A DNA stretch of 49,970 nt. Origin: Streptomyces sp. MH60. GTDB taxonomy: Bacteria > Actinomycetota > Actinomycetes > Streptomycetales > Streptomycetaceae. Of this stretch, positions 17,250-26,325 are shown one piece after another. Each line of letters begins with the position of its first letter. Within the stretch, counting starts at the first letter, position 1. The stretch is taken from contig NZ_MULI01000051.1 of NCBI RefSeq assembly GCF_002939385.1, positions 1 through 49,970 of the forward strand, in the 5' to 3' direction. The translations under genes were made by a program, and so were the position numbers. Under the pieces are notes generated by a model. That model saw only the letters and a list, made by a program, of their open reading frames with translations. It had not been told where the DNA came from and did not search any database.

Positions 17250-17903
17250 CTACTTGTCGCGCTTGAGCGCCTCCAGCGCACGGCGGGTGACCTCTTCCAC
17301 GGGGCCCGTCGCGGCGATGGTGGCGACCAGGCCCTGCGACTTGTAGTAGTCGATGATCGGCTCGGTCTGCGTGTGGTAGACCTCCAGCCGCTTGCGGACC
17401 GTCTCCTCGGAGTCGTCGTCCCGCTGGTACAGCTCGCCGCCGCAGACGTCGCAGACGCCTTCCTTCTTCGGCGGGGAGTACGTCACGTGGAAGACGTGCG
17501 CGGACTCGTTGCGGCAGACGCGCCGGCCGGCGATCCGCTTGACGACCTCGTCCTCCGGGGCCTCCAGGTCCAGCACCGCGTCGAGCTTCATGTCCTCGGT
17601 CTCGAGCAGCTCGTCCAGCGCCTCGGCCTGGGAGACGTTGCGCGGGAAACCGTCCAGCAGGAAGCCGCCCTCGGCGTCGGGCTGCTCCATGCGGTCCTTC
17701 GCCATGGCGATGGTGACCTCGTCCGGCACGAGATTGCCGGCGTCCATGTAGGACTTCGCGAGCTTGCCCAGTTCGGTCTGCTGGCTGATGTTCGCGCGGA
17801 ACAGGTCGCCCGTGGAGATGTGCGGAATGTGCAGCGTCTCGGCAAGGCGGGTGGCCTGCGTTCCCTTTCCGGCACCCGGAGGCCCGACGAGGACGATTCG
17901 CAT
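17250..17903 (-). CDS. adk: Adenylate kinase
   Basis: Catalyses AMP + ATP to 2 ADP. 217 residues of the long type with a LID domain. P-loop GPPGAGKGTQA at residues 7-17; the AMP-binding stretch is HISTGDLFRANI; DGFPRN is at about 84-89. The LID carries CDVCGG, half of the zinc-finger pattern, with one earlier cysteine (RRVC). The start overlaps the secY stop by one base (TGATG), implying translational coupling. Confidence 0.98.
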   Translation of the reverse strand: MRIVLVGPPGAGKGTQATRLAETLHIPHISTGDLFRANISQQTELGKLAKSYMDAGNLVPDEVTIAMAKDRMEQPDAEGGFLLDGFPRNVSQAEALDELLETEDMKLDAVLDLEAPEDEVVKRIAGRRVCRNESAHVFHVTYSPPKKEGVCDVCGGELYQRDDDSEETVRKRLEVYHTQTEPIIDYYKSQGLVATIAATGPVEEVTRRALEALKRDK

Positions 17904-19216
17904 CAGCGGAGGAACCCTTCGTAATTGCGCTGCTGGAGCTGGCTCTCGATCTGCTTCACCGTCTCGAGACCGACACCCACGATGATCAGGATGCTGGTGC
18001 CGCCGAACGGGAAGTTCTGGTTTGCCCCGAAACCAGCCAACGCCATTGTCGGGACGAGAGCGATCAGACCCAAGTACAGCGAACCCGGCCAGGTGATCCG
18101 GTTGAGTACGTAGCTCAGATACTCAGCGGTCGGTCGGCCAGCCCGGATGCCCGGGATGAAGCCACCATACTTCTTCATGTTGTCCGCGACTTCCTCGGGG
18201 TTGAACGAGATGGCCACGTAGAAGAAGGCGAAGAAGACGATCAGGAAGAAGTACAGGATGATGTGCGGCGTCGCCGCCGTGTCCGCGAGGTTCTTCGTGA
18301 TCCAGGTGGCCCAGCCCGCCGTCGAGTTCGAGAACTGGACGATCAGTGCCGGGATGTAGAGCAGCGACGAGGCGAAGATGACGGGGATGACGCCCGCCTG
18401 GTTCACCTTGAGCGGGATGTACGTCGAGGTGCCGCCGTAGGAGCGGCGGCCGATCATGCGCTTCGCGTACTGCACCGGGATGCGGCGCTGGGCCTGCTCC
18501 ACGAAGACCACGAGGCCGACCATCACCAGGCCGACGAGGATGACCGTGCCGAACTCGATCCAGCCGTCGGCCAGCTCGCCCTGCTTCTTGATGGCCCACA
18601 GGGCGGACGGGAAGGTGGCGGCGATCGAGATGAACATCAGGATCGACATGCCGTTGCCGATGCCGCGGTCGGTGATCAGCTCGCCGAGCCACATGACGAC
18701 GCAGGTACCGGCGGTCATGCAGATCACCATGACGACGGTGGTGAAGATCGCCTGGTCGGGGACGATCTGCCCGGCGACGGTGCAGCCGGAGAAGAGGGCG
18801 CCGCTGCGGGCGGTGGCCACCAGGCCGGTGCCCTGGAGGATGGCGAGCGCGACGGTCAGGTAGCGGGTGTACTGCGTGATCTTCGCCGTACCCGCCTGGC
18901 CCTCCTTCTTGAGGGCTTCCAGGCGCGGGATCACGACGGTCAGCAGCTGCAGAATGATGCTCGCCGTGATGTACGGCATGATGCCGAGCGCGAAGACCGT
19001 GATCTGCAGCAGGGCGCCACCGCTGAACATGTTGACCAGGCCGAAGAGGCCCTGGTTGCCGGACGCCTGGTCCACGCACTCCTGGACGTTCTTGTAGTCG
19101 ACGCCTGGAATGGGGATGTGGGTACCAAGTCGGTACACCACGATGATGCCGAGCGTGAAGAGCAGCTTCTTGCGCAGGTCGGGCGTCTTGAACGCCCGGG
19201 CGAACGCGGTGAGCAC
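17903..19216 (-). CDS. secY: Sec translocon channel subunit SecY
   Basis: 437 residues with ten transmembrane helices, forming the protein-conducting pore at the inner membrane. It starts MLTAFARAFKTPDLRKKLL; GVDYKNVQEC follows the first helix; the cytoplasmic loop with EQAQRRIPVQYAKRM is the ribosome/SecA-binding region. The GTG at 19216 has AGGAGG six bases upstream. It is separated from rplO by a terminator, so it probably has its own promoter in 19217-19404. Confidence 0.98.
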   Translation of the reverse strand: MLTAFARAFKTPDLRKKLLFTLGIIVVYRLGTHIPIPGVDYKNVQECVDQASGNQGLFGLVNMFSGGALLQITVFALGIMPYITASIILQLLTVVIPRLEALKKEGQAGTAKITQYTRYLTVALAILQGTGLVATARSGALFSGCTVAGQIVPDQAIFTTVVMVICMTAGTCVVMWLGELITDRGIGNGMSILMFISIAATFPSALWAIKKQGELADGWIEFGTVILVGLVMVGLVVFVEQAQRRIPVQYAKRMIGRRSYGGTSTYIPLKVNQAGVIPVIFASSLLYIPALIVQFSNSTAGWATWITKNLADTAATPHIILYFFLIVFFAFFYVAISFNPEEVADNMKKYGGFIPGIRAGRPTAEYLSYVLNRITWPGSLYLGLIALVPTMALAGFGANQNFPFGGTSILIIVGVGLETVKQIESQLQQRNYEGFLR

Positions 19217-19404
19217 GGTGCCTCCTGCGACCCCCGCGCTACTGCGTCAAGGGTGACGGTCTTGAGGTTCGACTGACGACTGATAAGTGGACGGCTAAGG
19301 GAGTAACGCTGAACCGCCGCCAAGAGTGCCTCATGTGACGCACCCGTGAAAGAGGGCAGCGCAGGCCACCTTACCGGCGGGAGCACTCCCCTTGGAACGA
19401 CCAA

Positions 19405-19436
19405 CCGGGGATACCCCTTTTGTGGGGCATCCCCGG
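19405..19436 (-). terminator. Terminator after rplO, before secY
   Basis: 13-base arms (19405-19417 and 19424-19436) with a 6-base loop. On the minus strand all positions pair, one as G-U; on the plus strand one is an A/C mismatch. It lies 36 bases past the rplO stop, marking the end of the spc block. Confidence 0.75.
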
Positions 19437-19472
19437 TCGGGATCGCTCATGTCATCGACACGTCCGAGTAGT

Positions 19473-19928
19473 TCAGACGAGCTCGGTGACGGTACCGCCG
19501 GCGGCGGTGATCTTCTCCTTGGCGGAGCCGGAGACGGCGTCGACCGTCACCTGCAGCGCCACGGAGATCTCGCCCTGGCCGAGGACCTTGACGAGGCTGT
19601 TCTTGCGAACGGCACCCTTGGCCACGAGGCCCTCGACGGTGACTTCGCCACCCTCGGGGTACAGCGCGGCCAGCTTGTCGAGGTTCACGACCTGGAACTC
19701 GGTCTTGAACGGGTTCTTGAAGCCCTTCAGCTTCGGAAGACGCATGTGGAGGGGCATCTGGCCACCCTCGAAGCGCTCCGGAACCTGGTAACGGGCCTTC
19801 GTACCCTTCGTACCACGACCGGCCGTCTTACCCTTCGACGCCTCACCACGACCCACACGGGTCTTGGCGGTCTTGGCGCCCGGGGCGGGACGGAGGTTGT
19901 GGATCTTGAGCGGGTTGTTCTCCGCCAT
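19473..19928 (-). CDS. rplO: 50S ribosomal protein L15
   Basis: 151 residues. It starts MAENNPLKIHNLRPAPGAKT with the Gly/Lys-rich KTRVGRGEASKGKTAGRGTK segment that enters 23S rRNA, then the globular domain with GGQMPLHMRLPKLKGF. Last gene of the spc block; it starts 2 bases after rpmD stops. Confidence 0.98.
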   Translation of the reverse strand: MAENNPLKIHNLRPAPGAKTAKTRVGRGEASKGKTAGRGTKGTKARYQVPERFEGGQMPLHMRLPKLKGFKNPFKTEFQVVNLDKLAALYPEGGEVTVEGLVAKGAVRKNSLVKVLGQGEISVALQVTVDAVSGSAKEKITAAGGTVTELV

Positions 19929-19930
19929 GA

Positions 19931-20113
19931 TCAGTCGACCTCCTCGACCGTCACGAGGTGGCGGACGGTGTGCACCATGCCGCGGAACTCGGGGCGGTCC
20001 TCCTTGACGACCTGCGTGTTGATCCCCTTGAGACCAAGGGAACGCAGGGTGTCACGGTGGTTCTGCTTGCTGCCGATGTAGGACTTGACCTGCGTAATCT
20101 TGAGCTGCGCCAT
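19931..20113 (-). CDS. rpmD: 50S ribosomal protein L30
   Basis: 60 residues. ATG at 20113 gives MAQLKITQVKSYIGSKQNHR, the short bacterial L30; the conserved middle is TLRSLGLKGINTQV. The open frame upstream lies inside rpsE and is not used. It lies 2 bases after rpsE. Confidence 0.97.
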   Translation of the reverse strand: MAQLKITQVKSYIGSKQNHRDTLRSLGLKGINTQVVKEDRPEFRGMVHTVRHLVTVEEVD

Positions 20114-20115
20114 GA

Positions 20116-20721
20116 TTACGCACCCGCCCCGGCACGCGCACGGAGAAGGGCCGCGGGGGCGACGTCCTCGAGCGGCAGACCACGGCGGGCCGCGATCTCC
20201 TCGGGACGCTGCAGGCCCTTGAGGGCCTCCACAGTCGCGTGCACGATGTTGATCTGGTTGTCGGAGCCGAGCGACTTCGACAGCACGTCGTGGATACCGG
20301 CGCACTCGAGCACGGCGCGCACCGGACCACCGGCGATAACGCCGGTACCGGGGGACGCGGGCTTGAGCAGCACGACGCCGGCAGCCTTCTCACCCTGGAT
20401 GGGGTGCGGGATGGTGCCCTGGATGCGGGGGACCTTGAAGAAGTGCTTCTTGGCCTCCTCAACGCCCTTGGCGATGGCGGCCGGCACCTCCTTGGCCTTG
20501 CCGTATCCGACACCCACGGTGCCGTCACCGTCGCCCACCACGACCAGCGCGGTGAAGCTGAAGCGACGACCACCCTTCACAACCTTGGCGACGCGGTTGA
20601 TCGCGACGACGCGCTCAACGTAAGCGGTCTTCTCGGCGGCGCCTGCGCCACCGTCACGGCCCTTCCGGTCCCGCCGCTCGCCGCCACCGGCACCGCTACC
20701 GCGGCGCTGGGGTCCAGCCAT
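20116..20721 (-). CDS. rpsE: 30S ribosomal protein S5
   Basis: 201 residues. A Gly/Arg-rich N-terminal extension (about 40 residues) precedes the double-stranded-RNA-binding domain (YVERVVAINRVAKVVKGGRR) and the C-terminal domain with GVIAGGPVRAVLECAGI. S5 helps secure decoding accuracy. An Ala-rich tail ends RARAGAGA. Confidence 0.97.
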   Translation of the reverse strand: MAGPQRRGSGAGGGERRDRKGRDGGAGAAEKTAYVERVVAINRVAKVVKGGRRFSFTALVVVGDGDGTVGVGYGKAKEVPAAIAKGVEEAKKHFFKVPRIQGTIPHPIQGEKAAGVVLLKPASPGTGVIAGGPVRAVLECAGIHDVLSKSLGSDNQINIVHATVEALKGLQRPEEIAARRGLPLEDVAPAALLRARAGAGA

Positions 20722-20764
20722 TGGAATTACCTCTCTCTGTTTCCGCTAGCGATACGGAACCGGC

Positions 20765-21148
20765 TCAGAACTTCAGTCCGGCTTCGCGGGCGGCGTCCGC
20801 CAGGGCTGCGATGCGCCCGGCGTACTGGTTGCCACCACGGTCGAACACGACGGCCTCGATACCGGCGGCCTTGGCGCGCTCGGCGACCAGGGCGCCGACC
20901 TGCTTGGCCTGCGCGGACTTGTCGGCCTCGCCGCCACGGATCGAGGTGTCCAGGGTGGACGCCGACGCAAGGGTGTGACCCTTGATGTCGTCGATCACCT
21001 GGGCCACGATGTGGCGGTTCGAGCGGGTAACGACCAGACGGGGACGCTCCGCCGTACCCGAGAGATTCTTGCGAATCCGGATGTGGCGGCGCTTGATCGC
21101 GGCGCGCTTGTAGGCGTCGCCCTTCAGGATCTTCTGTCCGTATGCCAT
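20765..21148 (-). CDS. rplR: 50S ribosomal protein L18
   Basis: 127 residues. It starts MAYGQKILKGDAYKRAAIKR and has the 5S-rRNA-binding core (RPRLVVTRSNRHIVAQVIDD) and the C-terminal VVFDRGGNQYAGRIAALADA. It lies 3 bases after rplF. Confidence 0.98.
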   Translation of the reverse strand: MAYGQKILKGDAYKRAAIKRRHIRIRKNLSGTAERPRLVVTRSNRHIVAQVIDDIKGHTLASASTLDTSIRGGEADKSAQAKQVGALVAERAKAAGIEAVVFDRGGNQYAGRIAALADAAREAGLKF

Positions 21149-21151
21149 GGC

Positions 21152-21691
21152 TTACTTACCCGCCTTTCCGACCTTGCGGCGGATGACTTCGCCCTCGTAC
21201 TTGACGCCCTTGGCCTTGTACGGGTCGGGCTTGCGCAGCTTGCGGATGTTGGCCGCAACCTCGCCGACCTTCTGCTTGTCGATGCCCTCGACCGAGAAGT
21301 GGGTCGGGTTCTCCACCTTGAAGGTGATTCCCTCGGGGGCCTCGACGAGGATCGGGTGGCTGTAGCCGAGGGAGAACTCCAGGTTCGAACCCTTGGCGAG
21401 CACGCGGTAACCGACACCGCTGATCTCGAGCTTCTTCACGTAACCCTGGGTCACGCCGGTGATCATGTTCGCCACCAGCGTGCGGGACAGGCCGTGCAGG
21501 GCCTTGCTCTGACGCTCGTCGTTGGGGCGGGTGACGTTCAGCACGCCGTCCTCACCCTTGGCGATGTCGATCGGCGCCACGACGGTGTGGGTCAGCGAGC
21601 CCTTGGGGCCCTTGACCGAAACCGTACGGCCGTCGATGGTGACGTCCACGCCGGCGGGAACCGCGATGGGGAGCTTGCCGATGCGCGACAT
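21152..21691 (-). CDS. rplF: 50S ribosomal protein L6
   Basis: 179 residues with two tandem repeats of the L6 fold. It starts [20 protein letters not shown]; the C-terminal signature is [21 protein letters not shown]6 binds near the factor-binding site of the 50S subunit. It lies 24 bases after rpsH. Confidence 0.98.
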
Positions 21692-21715
21692 AGCTGTTTC
21701 CTCCGTTCCCTTCCG

Positions 21716-22114
21716 TTACCAGACGTAGGCGAGGACTTCTCCGCCTACGCCCTTCTTGCCGGCCTGCTTGTCGGTGAGGAGCCCGTGGGACGTGGAGATG
21801 ATCGCCACGCCGAGGCCACCCAGCACCTTGGGCAGGTTGGTGGACTTCGCGTACACCCGGAGACCGGGCTTGGAGATCCGCTTGATGCCCGCGATGGAGC
21901 GCTCACGGTTCGGGCCGAACTTCAGCTCGAGGACGAGGTTCTTGCCGACCTCGGCGTCCTCGGTCTTCCAGCCCGTGATGAAGCCCTCCTGCTGGAGGAT
22001 CTCCGCGATGTGAGACTTGATCTTGGACGCCGGCATCGTCACAGAGTCGTGGTACGCCGAGTTCGCGTTCCGCAGACGCGTAAGCATGTCTGCGATCGGA
22101 TCAGTCATGGTCAT
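21716..22114 (-). CDS. rpsH: 30S ribosomal protein S8
   Basis: 132 residues from MTMTDPIADMLTRLRNANSA to the C-terminal GGEVLAYVW. The signature STSHGLLTDKQAGKKGVGGE is present. S8 binds helix 21 of 16S rRNA. A second ATG two codons later is possible. The frame is open a further 42 codons upstream but that part is not S8-like. Confidence 0.97.
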   Translation of the reverse strand: MTMTDPIADMLTRLRNANSAYHDSVTMPASKIKSHIAEILQQEGFITGWKTEDAEVGKNLVLELKFGPNRERSIAGIKRISKPGLRVYAKSTNLPKVLGGLGVAIISTSHGLLTDKQAGKKGVGGEVLAYVW

Positions 22115-22323
22115 GAATTGGCCTTCGGCCTCTCTCGCCGGGGTTTCCTGGTGCGCCATCCCTCTCCCCGATCCGAGACGGGACGGGTGCGGCGCGGTGG
22201 ACCTACGGCGTAGTAAGTCGTACGGGCGGCAGACGCCCAACCCCGCAAGCCTACGGCATGCGAGGGCGGGCTTCTGCCGACCCAGATGCTTACCGAGAGC
22301 CTTGGTAACCCGGAATTACCGGA
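22115..22323. other. Gap between rpsZ and rpsH, no gene seen
   Basis: 209 bases, the longest gap inside the spc block. I see no reading frame, no strong hairpin and no clear promoter boxes. Confidence 0.4.
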
Positions 22324-22509
22324 TTACCAGGAGCTCTTGGTCACGCCCGGCAGCTCGCCACGGTGAGCCATCTCACGAAGGCACACGCGGCACAGGCCGA
22401 ACTTGCGGTAGACGGAGTGCGGACGGCCGCAGCGCTGGCAGCGCGTGTAGCCGCGGACACCGAACTTGGGCTTGCGAGCAGCCTTGGCAATCAGAGCCTT
22501 CTTCGCCAT
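22324..22509 (-). CDS. rpsZ: 30S ribosomal protein S14, zinc-binding type Z
   Basis: 61 residues, the short form. The four zinc cysteines are C24, C27, C40 and C43 (RCQRCGRP ... LCRVCLR). Streptomycetes usually also carry a longer, cysteine-free S14 elsewhere that is used under zinc shortage. ATG at 22509; the frame extends three codons upstream. It lies 5 bases after rplE. Confidence 0.97.
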   Translation of the reverse strand: MAKKALIAKAARKPKFGVRGYTRCQRCGRPHSVYRKFGLCRVCLREMAHRGELPGVTKSSW

Positions 22510-22514
22510 CTCGC

Positions 22515-23072
22515 TCACGCCTCCTTGAAGGGGAAGCCGAGGTGACGGAGGAGCGCGCGGCCCTCAGCGTCGTTGGTCGCCGTGGTCACCACGGTGATGT
22601 CCATACCCCGGGTGCGGTCGATCTTGTCCTGGTCGATCTCGTGGAACATGACCTGCTCGGTGAGACCGAAGGTGTAGTTGCCACGGCCGTCGAACTGCTT
22701 GGGGGACAGACCACGGAAGTCGCGGATGCGCGGCAGCGCCAGCGACAGGGTGCGGTCCAGGAACTCCCACATGCGGTCGCCACGGAGCGTGACGTGGGCA
22801 CCGATCGGCTGGCCCTCACGCAGCTTGAACTGCGCGATGGACTTGCGGGCCTTGGTGACGGCCGGCTTCTGACCGGTGATGGTGGTCAGATCGCGGATCG
22901 CGCCCTCGATCAGCTTCGAGTCACGGGCGGCGTCGCCGACACCCATGTTGACCACGATCTTCACGAGGCCGGGGATCTGCATGACGTTCTCGTAGGAGAA
23001 CTCCTCACGCAGCTTGCCCGCGATCTCCTCGCGGTACTTCGTCTTGAGACGCGGAGTGGTGGTGGTAGCCAT
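22515..23072 (-). CDS. rplE: 50S ribosomal protein L5
   Basis: 185 residues. Core motifs are MQIPGLVKIVVNMGVGDA, TGQKPAVTKARKSIAQFKLR and FRGLSPKQFDGRGNYTFGL. L5 binds 5S rRNA and the P-site tRNA. Its start codon shares one base with the rplX stop (TGATG). Confidence 0.98.
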   Translation of the reverse strand: MATTTTPRLKTKYREEIAGKLREEFSYENVMQIPGLVKIVVNMGVGDAARDSKLIEGAIRDLTTITGQKPAVTKARKSIAQFKLREGQPIGAHVTLRGDRMWEFLDRTLSLALPRIRDFRGLSPKQFDGRGNYTFGLTEQVMFHEIDQDKIDRTRGMDITVVTTATNDAEGRALLRHLGFPFKEA

Positions 23073-23395
23073 CAGATGTCCTCACCCGTCCGCTTGGCAA
23101 CGCGGATCTTGTTGCCCTCGTCGTCGAAGCGGTAACCGACGCGCGTGACGACCTTGTCGCCGTCCTTCTCCACGACCAGCTGGACGTTGGAGACGTGGAT
23201 CGGCGCCTCGGTGGTCACGATGCCGCCGGCCTGCGAACCGCGAGCGGTCGGACCGGCCTTGGTGTGCTTCTTGACCCGGTTGACACCCTCGACCAGGACG
23301 CGGTCCTCACGGGGGAAGGCCGCGATGACCTTGCCCTGCTTGCCCTTGTCCTTACCGGTGATGACCTGGACCAGGTCGCCCTTCTTGATCTTCAT
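23072..23395 (-). CDS. rplX: 50S ribosomal protein L24
   Basis: 107 residues. It starts MKIKKGDLVQVITGKDKGKQ, the KOW motif typical of this assembly-initiator protein. A GTG six bases upstream (23401) would overlap the rplN stop as GTGA and add two residues; the ATG matches the family N-terminus better. Confidence 0.96.
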   Translation of the reverse strand: MKIKKGDLVQVITGKDKGKQGKVIAAFPREDRVLVEGVNRVKKHTKAGPTARGSQAGGIVTTEAPIHVSNVQLVVEKDGDKVVTRVGYRFDDEGNKIRVAKRTGEDI

Positions 23396-23397
23396 GC

Positions 23398-23766
23398 TCA
23401 CAGCACCTCCGGCGCGAGGGAGATGATCTTCATGAACTTCTTCTCGCGCAGCTCACGGCCGACCGGGCCGAAGATACGGGTGCCGCGAGGGTCGCCGTCG
23501 TTCTTCAGAATGACGGCGGCGTTCTCGTCGAAGCGGATGTACGAGCCGTCCGGACGGCGGCGCTCCTTGACGGTGCGAACGATGACCGCCTTGACGACGT
23601 CACCCTTCTTCACGTTGCCACCGGGGATCGCGTCCTTGACGGTGGCGACGATGACGTCACCGATACCCGCGTAGCGGCGGCCGGAGCCACCGAGCACACG
23701 GATGGTCAGGATTTCCTTCGCACCCGTGTTGTCGGCGACACGCAGCCGCGACTCCTGCTGGATCAC
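23398..23766 (-). CDS. rplN: 50S ribosomal protein L14
   Basis: 122 residues, start to end as in the family: MIQQESRLRVADNTGAKEIL, then RRPDGSYIRFDENAAVI and the C-terminal ELREKKFMKIISLAPEVL. First gene of the spc block, 106 bases after rpsQ and behind a hairpin. Confidence 0.98.
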   Translation of the reverse strand: MIQQESRLRVADNTGAKEILTIRVLGGSGRRYAGIGDVIVATVKDAIPGGNVKKGDVVKAVIVRTVKERRRPDGSYIRFDENAAVILKNDGDPRGTRIFGPVGRELREKKFMKIISLAPEVL

Positions 23767-23794
23767 GTCTATCTCCTGAATGTCTGCCGGTTCC

Positions 23795-23827
23795 CCGGGA
23801 GCCGATCACTGGGTGAACGGCTCCCGG
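23795..23827 (-). other. Hairpin between rpsQ and rplN
   Basis: Perfect 10-bp arms CCGGGAGCCG / CGGCTCCCGG around a 13-base loop that itself holds a CAC/GTG pair. A smaller inverted repeat CCTGCG / CGCAGG follows near 23844-23865. The position matches the junction between the S10 and spc operons of E. coli, so it may terminate, attenuate or mark an RNA-processing site. No T-run follows. Confidence 0.6.
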
Positions 23828-23872
23828 AGCCTGGCGGAACTGTCCTGCGAGGAATGCCCCGCAGGAGATTTC

Positions 23873-24160
23873 TTACTTGGCCTTCTCGAGGACCTCGACG
23901 ACGCGCCAGCGCTTCGTCGCGGACAGCGGCCGGGTCTCCATGAGGAGGACACGGTCGCCGACGCCCGCGGAGTTCTGCTCGTCGTGAGCCTTGAGCTTCT
24001 CGGTACGGCGGATGACCTTGCCGTACAGCGCGTGGGTCACGCGGTCCTCGACGGCGACGACGACGGTCTTGTCCATCTTGTCGCTGACGACCAGACCCTG
24101 ACGGGTCTTGCGGAAGCCGCGCGCGGCCTTCGTCTCTTCAGTCACGTTGCTCTCGCTCAT
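23873..24160 (-). CDS. rpsQ: 30S ribosomal protein S17
   Basis: 95 residues. An OB-fold protein starting MSESNVTEETKAARGFRKTR; the family motif is GLVVSDKMDKTVVVAVED. Its start shares one base with the rpmC stop. Confidence 0.98.
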   Translation of the reverse strand: MSESNVTEETKAARGFRKTRQGLVVSDKMDKTVVVAVEDRVTHALYGKVIRRTEKLKAHDEQNSAGVGDRVLLMETRPLSATKRWRVVEVLEKAK

Positions 24161-24384
24161 CAGGCGCTCTCCACCGTCTCGATGCCCAGCTCGCGCTCAC
24201 GCATCAGGGTGTAGATCCGGGCGATGTCCTTACGGACGGCCTTGAGCCGACCGTGGTTCTCGAGCTGACCCGTCGCCGCCTGGAAGCGGAGGTTGAACAG
24301 CTCTTCCTTGGCCTCGCGGAGCTTCGCAAGAAGCTCCTCGTTGCCCAGCTCGCGCAGCTCGGACGCCTTGGTACCGGCCGACAT
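24160..24384 (-). CDS. rpmC: 50S ribosomal protein L29
   Basis: 74 residues. Two long helices with the signature NLRFQAATGQLENHGRLKAV; L29 sits at the exit of the peptide tunnel near SecY/SRP docking. ATG at 24384 overlaps the rplP stop by one base (TGATG); a GTG one codon upstream is an alternative. Confidence 0.97.
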   Translation of the reverse strand: MSAGTKASELRELGNEELLAKLREAKEELFNLRFQAATGQLENHGRLKAVRKDIARIYTLMRERELGIETVESA

Positions 24385-24803
24385 CACGCTTCACCTGCCT
24401 CGCGCTTGACGATCCGGCACTTCATCGGCAGCTTGTGGGCCGCACGAGTCAGCGCCTCACGGGCGATCTTCTCGTTGGGGTAGGACAGCTCGAACATGAC
24501 CCGGCCCGGGTGCACGTTCGCGATCCACCACTCCGGAGAACCCTTACCGGAACCCATGCGGGTCTCGGCCGGCTTCTTCGTGAGCGGGCGGTCCGGGTAG
24601 ATGTTGATCCAGACCTTGCCGCCACGCTTGATGTGGCGGGTCATCGCGATACGGGCCGCCTCGATCTGGCGGTTGGTCACGTACGCCGGCGTGAGGGCCT
24701 GGATGCCGTACTCGCCGAACGCGACCGTCGTACCGCCCTTGGCCTGACCACGGCGCTTCGGGTGGTGCTGCTTGCGGTGCTTGACCCTACGGGGGATCAG
24801 CAT
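24384..24803 (-). CDS. rplP: 50S ribosomal protein L16
   Basis: 139 residues. It starts MLIPRRVKHRKQHHPKRRGQ; the family motif GSGKGSPEWWIANVHPGRVMF is present in two overlapping parts. L16 organises the A-site side of the peptidyl-transferase centre. It lies 5 bases after rpsC. Confidence 0.98.
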   Translation of the reverse strand: MLIPRRVKHRKQHHPKRRGQAKGGTTVAFGEYGIQALTPAYVTNRQIEAARIAMTRHIKRGGKVWINIYPDRPLTKKPAETRMGSGKGSPEWWIANVHPGRVMFELSYPNEKIAREALTRAAHKLPMKCRIVKREAGEA

Positions 24804-24808
24804 GACGG

Positions 24809-25642
24809 TCAGGCCTCCGTTCCGGTGCTCTCAGCCGGAGCGGCAGCGGCGGGCGCCTCGGCCTTGGGGGCCTCGGCGGCCGGAGCCGACTGCTGCTGCG
24901 GCTTGCGCCCGCGACGCTCGCCACCGCGGCCACCACGGGCCGGGCGGTCGTTGCCGCCACCGCGGGCCGGGCGGTTGCCCGCACGCGCGGCGGCGTTCTC
25001 GGCGCGGACCTCGGCGATGTTCTTGACGTCGCCCTTGTAGATCCAGACCTTCACACCGATGCGGCCGAAGGTCGTCTTGGCCTCGAAGAAGCCGTAGTCC
25101 ACGTTCGCGCGGAGCGTGTGCAGGGGCACACGGCCCTCGCGGTAGAACTCCGAGCGGGACATCTCGGCGCCGCCGAGACGGCCACCGCACTGGATCTTGA
25201 TGCCCTTGGCGCCGGCCTTCATCGTGCCCTGCATGCTCTTGCGCATGGCGCGACGGAAGGAGACGCGGGAGGACAGCTGCTCGGCGACGGCCTGGGCGAC
25301 CAGCTGGGCATCGGTCTCGGGGCTCTTGACCTCGAGGATGTTCAGCTGGACCTGCTTGCCCGTGAGCTTCTCGAGCTGACCGCGGATCTTGTCGGCCTCC
25401 GCACCGCGGCGGCCGATGACGATGCCCGGACGAGCCGTGTGGATGTCCACGCGGACGCGGTCACGGGTGCGCTCGATCTCGACCTTGGAGATGCCGGCGC
25501 GCTCCATGCCGGACGTCAGCATCCGACGGATGGCGACGTCTTCCTTGACGTAGTCCTTGTACAGCTTGTCGGCGTACCAACGCGACTTGAAGTCGGTGGT
25601 GATGCCGAGCCGGAACCCGTGCGGGTTTACCTTCTGGCCCAT
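24809..25642 (-). CDS. rpsC: 30S ribosomal protein S3
   Basis: 277 residues. N-terminal KH domain ([24 protein letters not shown] loop), then the S3 C-terminal domain ([20 protein letters not shown]). A Gly/Arg then Ala/Pro-rich tail of about 65 residues, usual in streptomycetes, makes it longer than E. coli S3. Its start shares one base with the rplV stop. Confidence 0.98.
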
Positions 25643-25989
25643 TACCGGGTTCCTTCCTTGCTGCTGACGACCACGGTGATGTGGCTGGTCCGCTTGCGGA
25701 TCCGGTAGGCACGGCCCTGCGCGCGCGGCCGGAACCGCTTCAGGGTCGGACCCTCGTCGACGTACGCCTCGGAAATGAAGAGGCTGTCGGCGTCGGTGTG
25801 GTCGTAGTTGTGCGCGGCGTTGGCGATGGCGCTGTCCAGCACCTTGCCGACCGGCACGCTCGCGGCCTGCGGGGCGAAACGCAGGACCGCCTGAGCCTCC
25901 GTGGCATCCATGCCACGGATGAGGTCCACCACGCGGCGGGCCTTCATGGGCGTGACGCGGATGTACCGCGCCTGGGCCCTGGCTTCCAT
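25642..25989 (-). CDS. rplV: 50S ribosomal protein L22
   Basis: 115 residues from [20 protein letters not shown]. The long beta-hairpin that lines the exit tunnel ends in [21 protein letters not shown] at 25989 has AAGGGA six bases upstream; an in-frame ATG ten codons earlier (26019) also follows a GGTGG and cannot be excluded. Confidence 0.96.
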
Positions 25990-26031
25990 GGTTGTCCCTT
26001 CAGTGTTTGTCATGGTCATTCCACCCCGCTG

Positions 26032-26313
26032 TTAGCGGCGCTTCGACTTCCGGTCGTCCTTGACGTGACCCCGGAAGGTGCGCGTCGGCGAGAACTCGCC
26101 GAGCTTGTGGCCGACCATGGACTCGGTGACAAACACCGGGATGTGGGTCTTGCCGTTGTGCACCGCGATCGTGTGGCCGAGCATCGCCGGGACGATCATC
26201 GAGCGACGGGACCAGGTCTTGATGACGTTCTTGGTACCGGCTTCGTTCTGCGTGTCCACCTTCTTGATCAGGTGGTCGTCGACGAAGGGTCCCTTCTTCA
26301 AGCTACGAGGCAT
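26032..26313 (-). CDS. rpsS: 30S ribosomal protein S19
   Basis: 93 residues, start to end typical: MPRSLKKGPFVDDHLIKKVD, WSRRSMIVPAMLGHTIAVHN, and the tail FRGHVKDDRKSKRR. It lies 12 bases after rplB and 42 before rplV. Confidence 0.98.
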   Translation of the reverse strand: MPRSLKKGPFVDDHLIKKVDTQNEAGTKNVIKTWSRRSMIVPAMLGHTIAVHNGKTHIPVFVTESMVGHKLGEFSPTRTFRGHVKDDRKSKRR

Positions 26314-26325
26314 CTCAACCCGTCC

